DNA from: Candidatus Bathyarchaeota archaeon
GTDB lineage: Archaea > Thermoproteota > Bathyarchaeia > 40CM-2-53-6 > RBG-13-38-9
Direction of reading: 5' to 3'
NCBI GenBank assembly: GCA_030671315.1
Contig: DAOUZW010000047.1
Coordinates: forward strand, 1 to 7,532
Length of the DNA stretch: 7,532 nt
Shown: positions 1 to 5,322 of the stretch, in pieces
Layout of the letters: each line of letters opens with the position of its first letter
Numbering within the stretch: position 1 is the stretch's first letter
Made by a program: the position numbers and the translations under genes
Notes under the pieces: model-generated
Databases searched by the model: none
The model's input: only the letters and a program-made list of their open reading frames with translations
Told to the model about the DNA's origin: nothing

Positions 1-300
1 TTCTCTAACACGTTTGTTTATGTCAAGGTAGATGTCTTTATCTCCTATTGGTTCAGCATACGCTTTCTTGGGATCTCTTGCATGTATATGAACTGCTGCG
101 GCACCTGCCTCATAGGCCTCAAACGATGATTTCGCCTGTTCATCGGCAGTCTCTGGCATGTTTGGATTTGACTCCTTACCCTGCCATCCACCAGTTATCG
201 CACAACTAATTATCAAAGGCGGAAGTTCGAATTTTTCATGAATTTTTCGATATTCTAACGGATTTGAGTAGTTCCAACTAGTTCTGTAAGGTTTACTCAT
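1..300 (-). CDS. Beta-keto acid cleavage enzyme (BKACE, DUF849), N-terminal part
   Basis: The first 100 codons, with the start ATG at 298-300; the gene runs off the left edge of the window. The protein contains AITGGWQGKESNPN at about residues 35-47 and AAAVHIHARDP at about 67-77. These match the conserved N-terminal blocks of the BKACE family, which uses acetyl-CoA to cleave beta-keto acids such as 3-keto-5-aminohexanoate, releasing acetoacetate and an acyl-CoA. In this family the His-x-His pair (here H71 and H73) binds the catalytic zinc. About 30 residues precede the TIM-barrel core, as in a subgroup with an N-terminal extension. The substrate cannot be predicted because the specificity residues lie beyond the edge. 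A weak ribosome-binding site (AGGGAT) precedes the ATG, and a TATA-like box lies about 40 bases upstream. The family call is firm; the role (lysine or other amino acid breakdown) is open. Confidence 0.9.
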   Translation of the reverse strand, partial: MSKPYRTSWNYSNPLEYRKIHEKFELPPLIISCAITGGWQGKESNPNMPETADEQAKSSFEAYEAGAAAVHIHARDPKKAYAEPIGDKDIYLDINKRVRE

Positions 301-338
301 TTTTGTGAATCCCTTTTCATTGGTTTGCTCAAACGAGT

Positions 339-347
339 GTATTTAAC
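339..347 (-). promoter_or_regulatory. TATA-like box for the BKACE gene
   Basis: Read on the minus strand this is GTTAAATAC, close to the archaeal TATA consensus. Its distance to the ATG at 300 predicts transcription starting near 315-320 and a leader of about 15-20 bases, long enough to hold the AGGGAT element. The box lies inside a small inverted repeat, GTGT-ATTTA-ACAC (337-349), which could bind a regulator. No experimental support. Confidence 0.4.
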
Positions 348-358
348 ACTTAGCTAGC

Positions 359-373
359 TTTAGCGCGCCTAAA
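359..373. repeat. Short palindrome TTTAG-CGCGC-CTAAA
   Basis: Five-base arms flank a GC core, about 59 bases upstream of the BKACE start codon and just upstream of its TATA-like box. The position fits an operator or activator site, but a palindrome this short can arise by chance. Confidence 0.35.
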
Positions 374-652
374 ACGAGCAAGGAAAATAATAAAGAAGAG
401 GTCTTAGGGGAATTAGCGCGCGTGCGCTCCACTGGAAACACATAAACAAATAATACACAACAGACATGAAACATGAAGAACGCGTGCGCTTTGAAAAATG
501 GTCGACTATAGAGTGCGCAATGGTTCTAATCAAAGAGACGATAATGTTTTCGTGAGAGATTCCATAGTGGTGCGATACGAAACGAGACGTATTTGTAATA
601 ATAACGAATCTCATCAATACAAAGCATACCAACTCAAAACTAGGGATCCTAC

Positions 653-790
653 TTGAAATCAATACGAAAGGCAAAGAAGAGTGATAGTGAACATTCTAGT
701 GATAAGAATAAAACTGTTAACACTGAAAAGGGAACTACAAACAAATCTAAATTAAACCCGTGGTGGTATTGGTCAAAATTCATTGGATAA
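653..790 (+). CDS. Possible small basic peptide, TTG start, aromatic C-terminus
   Basis: A 45-codon frame opening with TTG just downstream of an in-frame TAG at 641-643 and ending with TAA at 788-790. The product is unusual: roughly 34 residues rich in Lys, Ser, Thr and Asn with no hydrophobic core, then a C-terminal tail NPWWYWSKFIG. AGGGAT at 643-648 could serve as a ribosome-binding site about four bases before the TTG; the BKACE gene has a similar element. The strongly biased composition and the sharp switch to an aromatic tail look more like a real disordered peptide with a membrane- or partner-binding end than random frame sequence. I recognise no family. It could still be a chance open frame, since the start is non-ATG and no clear promoter is visible. 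Confidence 0.35.
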   Translation: MKSIRKAKKSDSEHSSDKNKTVNTEKGTTNKSKLNPWWYWSKFIG

Positions 791-812
791 AAATTTGACA
801 CATACGGTAATG

Positions 813-828
813 ATTAGTACGTATTAAT
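813..828. promoter_or_regulatory. 16-base near-palindrome upstream of the zinc-ribbon gene
   Basis: ATTAGTACGTATTAAT is self-complementary except for one G/T pair, which makes it a plausible site for a dimeric regulator. It lies about 17 bases upstream of the TATA-like box at 845-852, where archaeal activators and BRE-adjacent regulators often bind. Confidence 0.35.
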
Positions 829-835
829 AATTCAA

Positions 836-853
836 ACATATACATTTATATGT
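836..853 (+). promoter_or_regulatory. TATA box embedded in an inverted repeat
   Basis: TTTATATG (845-852) is a near-consensus archaeal TATA box. It forms part of a perfect 7-base inverted repeat, ACATATA-CATT-TATATGT (836-853). Counting about 26 bases on from the TATA centre puts the transcription start near 875. That gives a leader of about 65 bases for the ATG at 940, or about 8 bases for the in-frame ATG at 883. Confidence 0.5.
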
Positions 854-925
854 GACACTAACAGAACTACGCGACAGTATACATGATTCTACTTCTTAGT
901 ATTATCATCTGTATAACTAGTTTCG

Positions 926-934
926 AAGGAGTGA
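926..934 (+). promoter_or_regulatory. Ribosome-binding site deciding the start of the zinc-ribbon gene
   Basis: AAGGAGTGA lies five bases before the ATG at 940. It is the strongest Shine-Dalgarno match in the window and argues for the 940 start over the upstream in-frame ATG at 883, which has no such site. Confidence 0.65.
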
Positions 935-939
935 GAATA

Positions 940-1077
940 ATGAGTTTTGGATCGAGACCTATGAACAAGATAACATGTGCCGATTGTGGTAAAGAATCAG
1001 AAGTACCTTTTGTACCACAAGAAGGTAGACCAGTCTATTGTAGAGACTGCTATCAGAAGCATAGGACTAACAGGTAG
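940..1077 (+). CDS. Small zinc-ribbon protein, CxxC-x17-CxxC
   Basis: A 45-residue protein that is almost entirely one zinc-binding unit. CADC at residues 14-17 and CRDC at 35-38 are separated by exactly 17 residues, the spacing of the CxxC-x17-CxxC small domain found in many archaea and bacteria. The four cysteines should bind one zinc ion; the molecular role of the domain is not established. Between the pairs lies the family-like segment VPFVPQEGRPVYC, and the tail is basic (KHRTNR). I chose the ATG at 940 because AAGGAGTGA precedes it. An upstream in-frame ATG at 883 would add 19 mostly hydrophobic residues and remains possible given the promoter spacing. A hairpin and T-tract follow the stop. 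The domain call is firm; any nucleic-acid binding or chaperone role is guesswork. Confidence 0.85.
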   Translation: MSFGSRPMNKITCADCGKESEVPFVPQEGRPVYCRDCYQKHRTNR

Positions 1078-1097
1078 TACATACCACACGATAACTA

Positions 1098-1133
1098 ACG
1101 TTTCATAAAACGTCTAGTTTTCCCTTTTTTTTC
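1098..1133 (+). terminator. Hairpin plus T-tract terminator after the zinc-ribbon gene
   Basis: ACGTTT-CATA-AAACGT (1098-1113) can form a 6-base-pair stem. It is followed by a pyrimidine tract containing CCC and eight Ts (1122-1132). T-tracts suffice for archaeal termination, and the hairpin resembles a bacterial-type intrinsic terminator. Confidence 0.6.
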
Positions 1134-1215
1134 TTAATACTCTATTTTATTTGACAATACCACTTTAATCTAAAAATAGACTCTAGATGTACTGGGTGGG
1201 TGACACCACAAGCCA

Positions 1216-1224
1216 GTTATATGC
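1216..1224 (+). promoter_or_regulatory. Possible TATA box for the mini zinc-finger gene
   Basis: GTTATATGC lies about 50 bases upstream of the ATG at 1274 and predicts a start near 1246 with a leader of about 28 bases. CATAATTTT at 1231-1239 is a weaker alternative. Confidence 0.35.
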
Positions 1225-1273
1225 TGATCACATAATTTTATTACCTAAGGGTACATTGTATAAGTGATAAATC

Positions 1274-1414
1274 ATGCCAGTTTGGAAGAAACGTCGATGT
1301 TCATCCTGTAATAGGACATTCAATAAAATGACAGATGAAGTCTGGAAGAATGTAGAACGTACCCATAAACGTTCTATAGGACATAAAAAACGTCTGAAAC
1401 GCAAGGCTCGATAA
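1274..1414 (+). CDS. 46-residue basic protein with U1/matrin-like C2H2 zinc finger
   Basis: The ATG at 1274 is the only possible start, because an in-frame TAA lies at 1268-1270. GTGAT (1264-1268) five bases upstream can pair with the 3' end of archaeal 16S rRNA. The protein starts MPVWKKRRCSSCNRTF and ends HKRSIGHKKRLKRKAR. C9 and C12, then H31 and H37 (His-x5-His), with a Phe four residues after the second Cys and a GHKKR motif, resemble U1/matrin-type C2H2 fingers of RNA- and DNA-binding proteins. The Cys-to-His loop is longer than in a classical C2H2 finger. Nearly a third of the residues are Lys or Arg, so nucleic-acid or ribosome binding is likely. The minus-strand frame covering the same bases (1228-1428) looks like its antisense shadow. 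The coding call is good; the finger class is a resemblance, not a proven match. Confidence 0.7.
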   Translation: MPVWKKRRCSSCNRTFNKMTDEVWKNVERTHKRSIGHKKRLKRKAR

Positions 1415-1444
1415 AAACGCGCGCTCACACTATTAACATTTCTA

Positions 1445-1455
1445 CCCTTTTTTTT
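1445..1455 (+). terminator. CCC+T8 terminator tract after the mini zinc-finger gene
   Basis: The same CCC followed by eight Ts seen after the zinc-ribbon gene, 31 bases past this stop codon. It is preceded by a GC-rich ACGCGCGCT block (1417-1425) that forms no clear long stem. This suggests the two small genes are separate transcription units. Confidence 0.55.
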
Positions 1456-1478
1456 ATCAACTATTACAAGTTTAGTTT

Positions 1479-1491
1479 ATTCCATTGGAAT
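1479..1491 (-). terminator. Palindrome after the lipocalin-like gene, possible 3' hairpin
   Basis: ATTCCA-T-TGGAAT is a perfect 6-base-arm palindrome starting nine bases beyond the minus-strand stop. As RNA it would give a 5-base-pair stem with a 3-base loop. No U-run follows on the minus strand, so termination is only a possibility. Confidence 0.3.
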
Positions 1492-1499
1492 CTTACAGA

Positions 1500-2606
1500 T
1501 CATATGAGTTTTCCCCAGGTGTGTTCAAAGTTGCTTACGCCCTCTCCAAGATCACCCTTTTCCACTTTCAAAGATCCATCATTTGTTTTAAAGGAAAAAT
1601 CTACAACTTCTGCTGGATATTCGTTGTAATAAAGAATTGATTTCATTCCCCATCGCTTAGGCTGCTGGAATCTCCAATAAGCTCTAGCGTAGGCTTTTAG
1701 CCGAAAATGGATCTCCTTTTCCTCATCTCTACCTTTTACATCAAATATTGGAAGCCCATCCTCTACCATGTGTTTTATCTTGACTTTTTTAGATTTGAAT
1801 TGATATTCGGTATCTGTTTCCTTATGGTAGAAACGAATGATTTTATACAAACTGATATCACCCCAATCTAATAGTGATGTGGGGCTTTCCGTGGTTCTGA
1901 ACATTTGCGGGCCTATGAAAGGATTAGTGTAGCTAGTATAGCTTCCATCGGCCCATTGTATAACTCCCCAATACCAAGGGGCACCTGGAGCATTTACTGT
2001 GACTCTCTGATGGTAGGCTGAGCCTTCGACCTTAGTTCCATGAATTTCCCCTTTCATTTTCATGCCATGGATTGCCAGGATGTTATGACCGTATTTCTTG
2101 GTGTAAGTGCTCTCCCTGAACCTATGTTCCTGCAGGTAGTCGTTCCATGGTGTAATCTCGAAATGGAAATCATTCTTATGATCTTTGAGGTTCACTATGT
2201 ATTTCTCTGGGCTCCCATAGAAGCGATAATCTGTGCCTTCTTTGATAGGTCTAAGTTCTCCTTTATCACCTTCATGACTTACCTGAAAGTCCATCTCCTC
2301 CAACAGTAGGGGATCATACATCTTTTGATTGTCATACCACCAGGCAGCGGTCATACCATTGAATTTTAGTATTTTACCATCCCATGTGGGCAATTGTTTT
2401 ACGGACCATTGCCTATCCATTATCTTGATGTTTTTCGTATACTTGGTTGACCACAGAATCATCAATTGTTTGGTTTTAGTAGGTTTATCTGGATCCCTGA
2501 CAAAAAATAGCCACCACCACCAATACCATGTTAAATTGGGTATCATGTTGTCAGTCTTGAGAACCCACAAATTCTTGTACGGCTTATTCTCATTAGATGT
2601 CATCAT
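1500..2606 (-). CDS. Lipocalin/CrtC-AttH-like protein, tryptophan-rich
   Basis: A 368-residue protein with no signal peptide or membrane helix. The segment from about residue 195 to 230 (EGSAYHQRVTVNAPGAPWYW, then WADGSYTSYTNPF) and the repeating beta-strand-like pattern, including KAYARAYWRF near 304-313, resemble the AttH/CrtC (hydroxyneurosporene synthase) lipocalin-like superfamily, whose members hydrate carotenoids or bind lipids. The N-terminus carries an exceptional aromatic run, TWYWWWWLFF (26-35), followed by KTKQLMILWSTK. AAWWYD lies at 87-92. The ATG at 2606 is set by an upstream in-frame TGA and a GTGAT element five bases ahead; the adjacent ATG at 2603 is also possible. The gene stands alone, so its context gives no substrate. 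Hydratase, isomerase or lipid-binding activity are all possible. The fold call is moderate; the function is unknown. Confidence 0.6.
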   Translation of the reverse strand: MMTSNENKPYKNLWVLKTDNMIPNLTWYWWWWLFFVRDPDKPTKTKQLMILWSTKYTKNIKIMDRQWSVKQLPTWDGKILKFNGMTAAWWYDNQKMYDPLLLEEMDFQVSHEGDKGELRPIKEGTDYRFYGSPEKYIVNLKDHKNDFHFEITPWNDYLQEHRFRESTYTKKYGHNILAIHGMKMKGEIHGTKVEGSAYHQRVTVNAPGAPWYWGVIQWADGSYTSYTNPFIGPQMFRTTESPTSLLDWGDISLYKIIRFYHKETDTEYQFKSKKVKIKHMVEDGLPIFDVKGRDEEKEIHFRLKAYARAYWRFQQPKRWGMKSILYYNEYPAEVVDFSFKTNDGSLKVEKGDLGEGVSNFEHTWGKLI

Positions 2607-2616
2607 GAAACATCAC

Positions 2617-2643
2617 GTGTAAGAGCTATACACTAACATATGC
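2617..2643 (-). promoter_or_regulatory. Promoter region of the lipocalin-like gene
   Basis: On the minus strand GCATATGTT (2635-2643) is a TATA-like box predicting a start near 2613 and a leader of under ten bases. A 17-base element with GTGTA and TACAC arms (2617-2633) lies between the box and the start, where a repressor could block initiation. Confidence 0.35.
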
Positions 2644-2750
2644 TTCACTTTGGGTTATTAACAACTTTCTGACAGATTCATAATTGTGTTGTGCCAGTCT
2701 GTTCTAGCGTTAAAAATCAGCAACAAGGATGTAAAAAAACGAGTTACTAA

Positions 2751-2930
2751 TTACCTATTCTTCTTTGTGAAAAGAAAAACCCATCCAGCTAAGATTGCCA
2801 CAACATTTGGTGCTATCAAACTACCGTATATCATGCATGTAGAGATCAAACTCACCAATTTCGAAAACGTAGGATTTGTTTGTAGTCTTAGAATTCTATT
2901 CATAATTCTTAACGTTTGTATTATGGTCAT
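2751..2930 (-). CDS. Possible small membrane protein, leaderless
   Basis: A 59-residue frame from the ATG at 2930 to the TAA at 2751. A polar, Arg-containing N-terminus (RIMNRILRLQTNPTFSK) is followed by a long hydrophobic stretch of about 30 residues from LVSLISTC to GWVFLF, broken by a Pro (IAPNVVA), and a basic tail KKNR. This could be one long or two short membrane helices. A good TATA-like box (GATATATGA on the minus strand) lies 27 bases upstream of this ATG, the right distance for a leaderless transcript. Alternatives are a TTG at 2933 or the ATG at 2903. The overlapping 84-codon plus-strand frame (2686-2940) has no comparable promoter. The product is unknown, and chance openness cannot be excluded. 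Confidence 0.4.
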   Translation of the reverse strand: MTIIQTLRIMNRILRLQTNPTFSKLVSLISTCMIYGSLIAPNVVAILAGWVFLFTKKNR

Positions 2931-2952
2931 CAATTATTGATTGATAGTCGGG

Positions 2953-2961
2953 TCATATATC
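2953..2961 (-). promoter_or_regulatory. TATA-like box for the small membrane protein
   Basis: Minus-strand GATATATGA is centred 27 bases from the ATG at 2930, the spacing expected for archaeal leaderless transcription. It is one of the better TATA matches in the window. Confidence 0.4.
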
Positions 2962-3011
2962 GCTGAAGTGAAAAGCATACTTCCTTAAAGCTGTTTCTAA
3001 TGTGTGTCAAT

Positions 3012-3023
3012 AAAACATGTTTT
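3012..3023. repeat. Palindrome AAAACATGTTTT after the nucleotidyltransferase gene
   Basis: A perfect 12-base palindrome six bases beyond the minus-strand stop at 3029, extended by extra Ts on the plus strand. It could aid 3' end formation of the nucleotidyltransferase transcript. It is too short to be sure. Confidence 0.25.
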
Positions 3024-3028
3024 TTCAT

Positions 3029-4120
3029 TTAGGAAGCAATTTTGATATAGTCAGTTCCTTCGCCTTCAATTGATCCTATCACGATCCTATAGTATACAAT
3101 CCCATCATGTAGGTGTTCAACTCTTTCTAATTTACCGCGAATTAGAATTTGTTCCCCATCATAAGCTATGTCACCGTAGTCCCTATCATAACTGATGACC
3201 TCTTTAATATCAGTAAACTGCCTTTTTTTATTGAGTTTTACAGCTGATACAAGATATCTTGCAGGAACAAATATGCTCTCTGAAGCATCTGTCACTGTTG
3301 CTTCACCTTCCACTATCCCAACAGGTTCACACCTATTTTCTCCATATATTTCTTGAATATCATTAGGTGCAAGAACTGGATTTACAGAGAAAGGAGTCCC
3401 ATCGATCACTCCACGATTCCATTTACGATCATAAAACAATTTGAGCTGCATTTCATTCATTAAACTAAGTCTTTTTTGTCTGGAAGGTGTCGGTACTTCA
3501 TCTTTAGGAAAGGCCTCGATTTTAGACCCGCCTGAACGAATAAGGCTTAAAAGCGCCTCTCTCACCATCCAACCATGTTTCTTGCCATAAGTAATGAGAT
3601 CAATATCAGAGAAGCTTATTTGATGTAGATCAATTAGTACTGAACCAGATATCCCAAAATGTTGAAGTTTGACACCACTTTTTTCAGATAGGATTGCTGC
3701 AACATCGATTGTCTTTCTTTGGAGAAGATCCAATTTTGTAGAATTAATCAATTCACCTAATTTCTTTTCAGGTTTATAATGGACATGGATCAATTCTTTT
3801 GGAACAGCACTAAACGAGATGTTTAGTAATTCATCTTTGTACAAGTATTTTGGCCAATTTTTTCCGAGTATCTTTAAGGTTTCTTTAAGATGGGGGATAT
3901 CATAGAATTTTATAGCCCTCTCATAATTACTGCCTGAACGAGACCATTTTCCGCCAGAATCAGGGTAATATTTCAGATATGCAAGAATTTTTTCATCTGG
4001 ATGAACATAACCTACAACTGTAAATAATAGGCCATCGTTTGTTTCTATGAAATCTCTATCTCTAAAATCTTTACGAAGGATAGGCACTCCCTTCCATACG
4101 TTTTTTTTGTGGTACTCCAT
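3029..4120 (-). CDS. Pol-beta-fold nucleotidyltransferase, archaeal predicted family
   Basis: A 363-residue protein with the minimal nucleotidyltransferase signature in its middle. GISGSVLIDL (about 157-166) supplies the Gly-Ser motif, SDIDLITYG (171-179) the metal-binding D172 and D174, and GVIDGTPFSV (about 237-246) a plausible third Asp, D240. This matches the archaeal predicted nucleotidyltransferase group I recall as COG1665, rather than tRNA CCA-adding enzyme or poly(A) polymerase. The first 140 residues resemble the family's own N-terminal region, with GYVHPDEKILAYLKYYP near 37-53. The C-terminal 80 residues look like a beta-rich, OB-like domain. Such enzymes transfer NMP to an RNA, protein or small molecule; the acceptor is unknown. 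The ATG at 4120 lies two bases after a hairpin and 28 bases after a TATA-like box, so the mRNA may be leaderless. Confidence 0.8.
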   Translation of the reverse strand: MEYHKKNVWKGVPILRKDFRDRDFIETNDGLLFTVVGYVHPDEKILAYLKYYPDSGGKWSRSGSNYERAIKFYDIPHLKETLKILGKNWPKYLYKDELLNISFSAVPKELIHVHYKPEKKLGELINSTKLDLLQRKTIDVAAILSEKSGVKLQHFGISGSVLIDLHQISFSDIDLITYGKKHGWMVREALLSLIRSGGSKIEAFPKDEVPTPSRQKRLSLMNEMQLKLFYDRKWNRGVIDGTPFSVNPVLAPNDIQEIYGENRCEPVGIVEGEATVTDASESIFVPARYLVSAVKLNKKRQFTDIKEVISYDRDYGDIAYDGEQILIRGKLERVEHLHDGIVYYRIVIGSIEGEGTDYIKIAS

Positions 4121-4122
4121 TA

Positions 4123-4138
4123 CTTATCTTTCGATAAG
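4123..4138 (-). promoter_or_regulatory. Inverted repeat abutting the nucleotidyltransferase start
   Basis: CTTATC-TTTC-GATAAG is a perfect 6-base inverted repeat, two bases from the ATG. In RNA of the gene's sense it would be a stem capped by a GAAA tetraloop. As DNA it lies between the TATA-like box (4145-4152) and the predicted start, a classic repressor position. It occupies the place where a ribosome-binding site would be. Confidence 0.5.
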
Positions 4139-4144
4139 CTTTTA

Positions 4145-4152
4145 CATAAAAA
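4145..4152 (-). promoter_or_regulatory. TATA-like box of the nucleotidyltransferase gene
   Basis: Minus-strand TTTTTATG is centred 28 bases from the ATG at 4120. Together with the absence of a ribosome-binding site this suggests a leaderless mRNA. Confidence 0.4.
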
Positions 4153-4304
4153 TTAATGCTCAGAGCTGTCGAATTATAATGCTAAACGGTAAACATAAAT
4201 CAGCAAATTAACAGAATCAATAAAGCATCTTCTTTGACATACACTAATTCATTACATGTTTGTCTTAAGATCCTTATTTTAAACTTACACTTCTAACTAA
4301 ATTA

Positions 4305-4324
4305 TGTCAAGGCTTCTATTGACA
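4305..4324. promoter_or_regulatory. Inverted repeat upstream of the CitG-like gene
   Basis: TGTCAA and TTGACA form perfect 6-base arms eight bases apart, ending 36 bases before the ATG at 4361. A further TTGACA lies at 4234-4239. The location suits an operator, but no clear TATA box can be placed for this gene. The rest of the spacer (4139-4304) shows nothing recognisable. Confidence 0.3.
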
Positions 4325-4360
4325 AAACTAAAGGATAACATATGCTGATCAAAATATATT

Positions 4361-5314
4361 ATGGATCTTAACTCTACGAACATTGTAGAATATGTCTCTG
4401 GCTGTTCACAACTTGCATTAATCTTAGAATCAAGTGCATATCCAAAACCTGGAAATGTGCATCGAACAGCAAATTTTGGAGATACAAAATATGAACATTT
4501 TCTAGCCTCTTCAATAGCTGTAGGTCAGGCCATAAGAGAAGCAACCAAACAAGGTATGCGAGTAGCATCAGGCGATATAGACTATAAACAAATTGAAATT
4601 GGTAGAATCATTTACGAGGCCACATCTTCTATGATGAAATGGCAGCATGGCGGAAACACTATTCTTGGCTCAATACTCCTTTTGGTTCCAATTTCGGCTG
4701 CTGCAGGTTTAACTTGGGTAAAAACATCAAAAAGTCTGAATAATTTAAGAAGTTCATTGATTAACATAACACATTCAACAACACCTGAAGATGCAATATA
4801 CGTTTATGACGCCATCAAATTATCTGATGCTGGGGGTTTAGGATCGTCAGATAGATTTGATGTAACAAAAGAAAATTCGCGCCAGGAAATATTAGAGTCA
4901 TCAATATCACTTTTTGAAATTTTTCAGATATCTTCGGATTACGATACGATTTCATCAGAATGGGTAAATGATTTTAAAATAACTTTTCAAATAGGCTATC
5001 CCTATTTTCTCAGTCAAATAGAGGAACATCATGACTGCAATATCGCCATAGTACATACATTTCTTAAAATATTGTCAATGTTTCCCGATACACTAATTGC
5101 CAGAAAAACTGATTCGGTGAGAGCCCAAGAGATATCAACAGCTGCATCCAAAGCACTAGAAGTTGGTGGAATGACTTCGGACTTGGGAAGGGAAAAACTT
5201 GCAGCTTTAGACATCCGACTGAGAACAGGAGGTCATAGATTGAATCCAGGAACAACGGCAGATCTTACTTGCTCATCATTAACTATTGCCACAATGAATG
5301 GGTACCGTCCCTAG
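4361..5314 (+). CDS. CitG-family (triphosphoribosyl-dephospho-CoA synthase-like) protein
   Basis: A 317-residue protein, slightly longer than typical CitG/MdcB. The family blocks appear in order: SSAYPKPGNVHR (24-35), GGNTILGSILLLVP (97-110), PEDAIYVYDAIKLSDAGGLG (142-161) and NPGTTADL (295-302), with GREKLAALDIRLRTGGHRLN leading into the last. In bacteria CitG transfers a triphosphoribosyl group from ATP to dephospho-CoA, releasing adenine, to make the citrate lyase prosthetic group precursor. No citrate or malonate lyase gene is nearby. Archaeal homologues such as this one, with NTILG instead of the NThKG often seen in CitG, therefore probably act on another acceptor. The neighbours are glutamate-ligase and ATP-grasp genes, which points to coenzyme assembly. 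The gene converges on the CofE-like gene with only eight bases between stop codons. No ribosome-binding site precedes the ATG, so a leaderless mRNA is possible. Confidence 0.85.
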   Translation: MDLNSTNIVEYVSGCSQLALILESSAYPKPGNVHRTANFGDTKYEHFLASSIAVGQAIREATKQGMRVASGDIDYKQIEIGRIIYEATSSMMKWQHGGNTILGSILLLVPISAAAGLTWVKTSKSLNNLRSSLINITHSTTPEDAIYVYDAIKLSDAGGLGSSDRFDVTKENSRQEILESSISLFEIFQISSDYDTISSEWVNDFKITFQIGYPYFLSQIEEHHDCNIAIVHTFLKILSMFPDTLIARKTDSVRAQEISTAASKALEVGGMTSDLGREKLAALDIRLRTGGHRLNPGTTADLTCSSLTIATMNGYRP

Positions 5315-5322
5315 TAATCTCA

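Larger units (their letters stand above)
301..652. other. Intergenic stretch with no convincing gene, CpG- and palindrome-rich
   Basis: No open frame here has a good start, a ribosome-binding site and a recognisable product. Short plus-strand reading pieces such as 466-555 (29 codons) could be decayed coding sequence, but nothing ties them together. A 101-codon minus-strand frame at 369-674 has no recognisable domain or start context and I regard it as spurious. The stretch is visibly richer in CG dinucleotides than the neighbouring AT-rich spacers. It holds GCGCGC or GCGTGCGC blocks near 363, 414, 420 and 482, and an imperfect repeat AAACGAG-(1-2 nt)-GTATTT at 331-344 and 580-594. It may be regulatory, encode an RNA, or be gene debris. 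Confidence 0.5.

Noticed and set aside
369..674. 101-codon minus-strand open frame
   Set aside because: No recognisable domain or start context, and it overlaps the better plus-strand candidate only at its end. Composition looks like a chance antisense frame.
1228..1428. 66-codon minus-strand open frame
   Set aside because: It is antisense to the mini zinc-finger gene, which has the Cys/His pattern, a GTGAT element and a terminator; this frame has none.
2040..2309. Plus-strand open frames at 2040-2309 and 2329-2622
   Set aside because: Both are antisense shadows of the 368-residue lipocalin-like gene and show no coherent protein features.
2686..2940. 84-codon plus-strand open frame
   Set aside because: No promoter or ribosome-binding site and no recognisable features. 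The opposite strand has a TATA-like box at the right distance.
1219..4351. 12-base match ATATGCTGATCA at 1219-1230 and 4340-4351, both upstream of genes
   Set aside because: About one or two shared 12-mers are expected by chance in a window this long, and the distance to the start codon differs (44 versus 10 bases).
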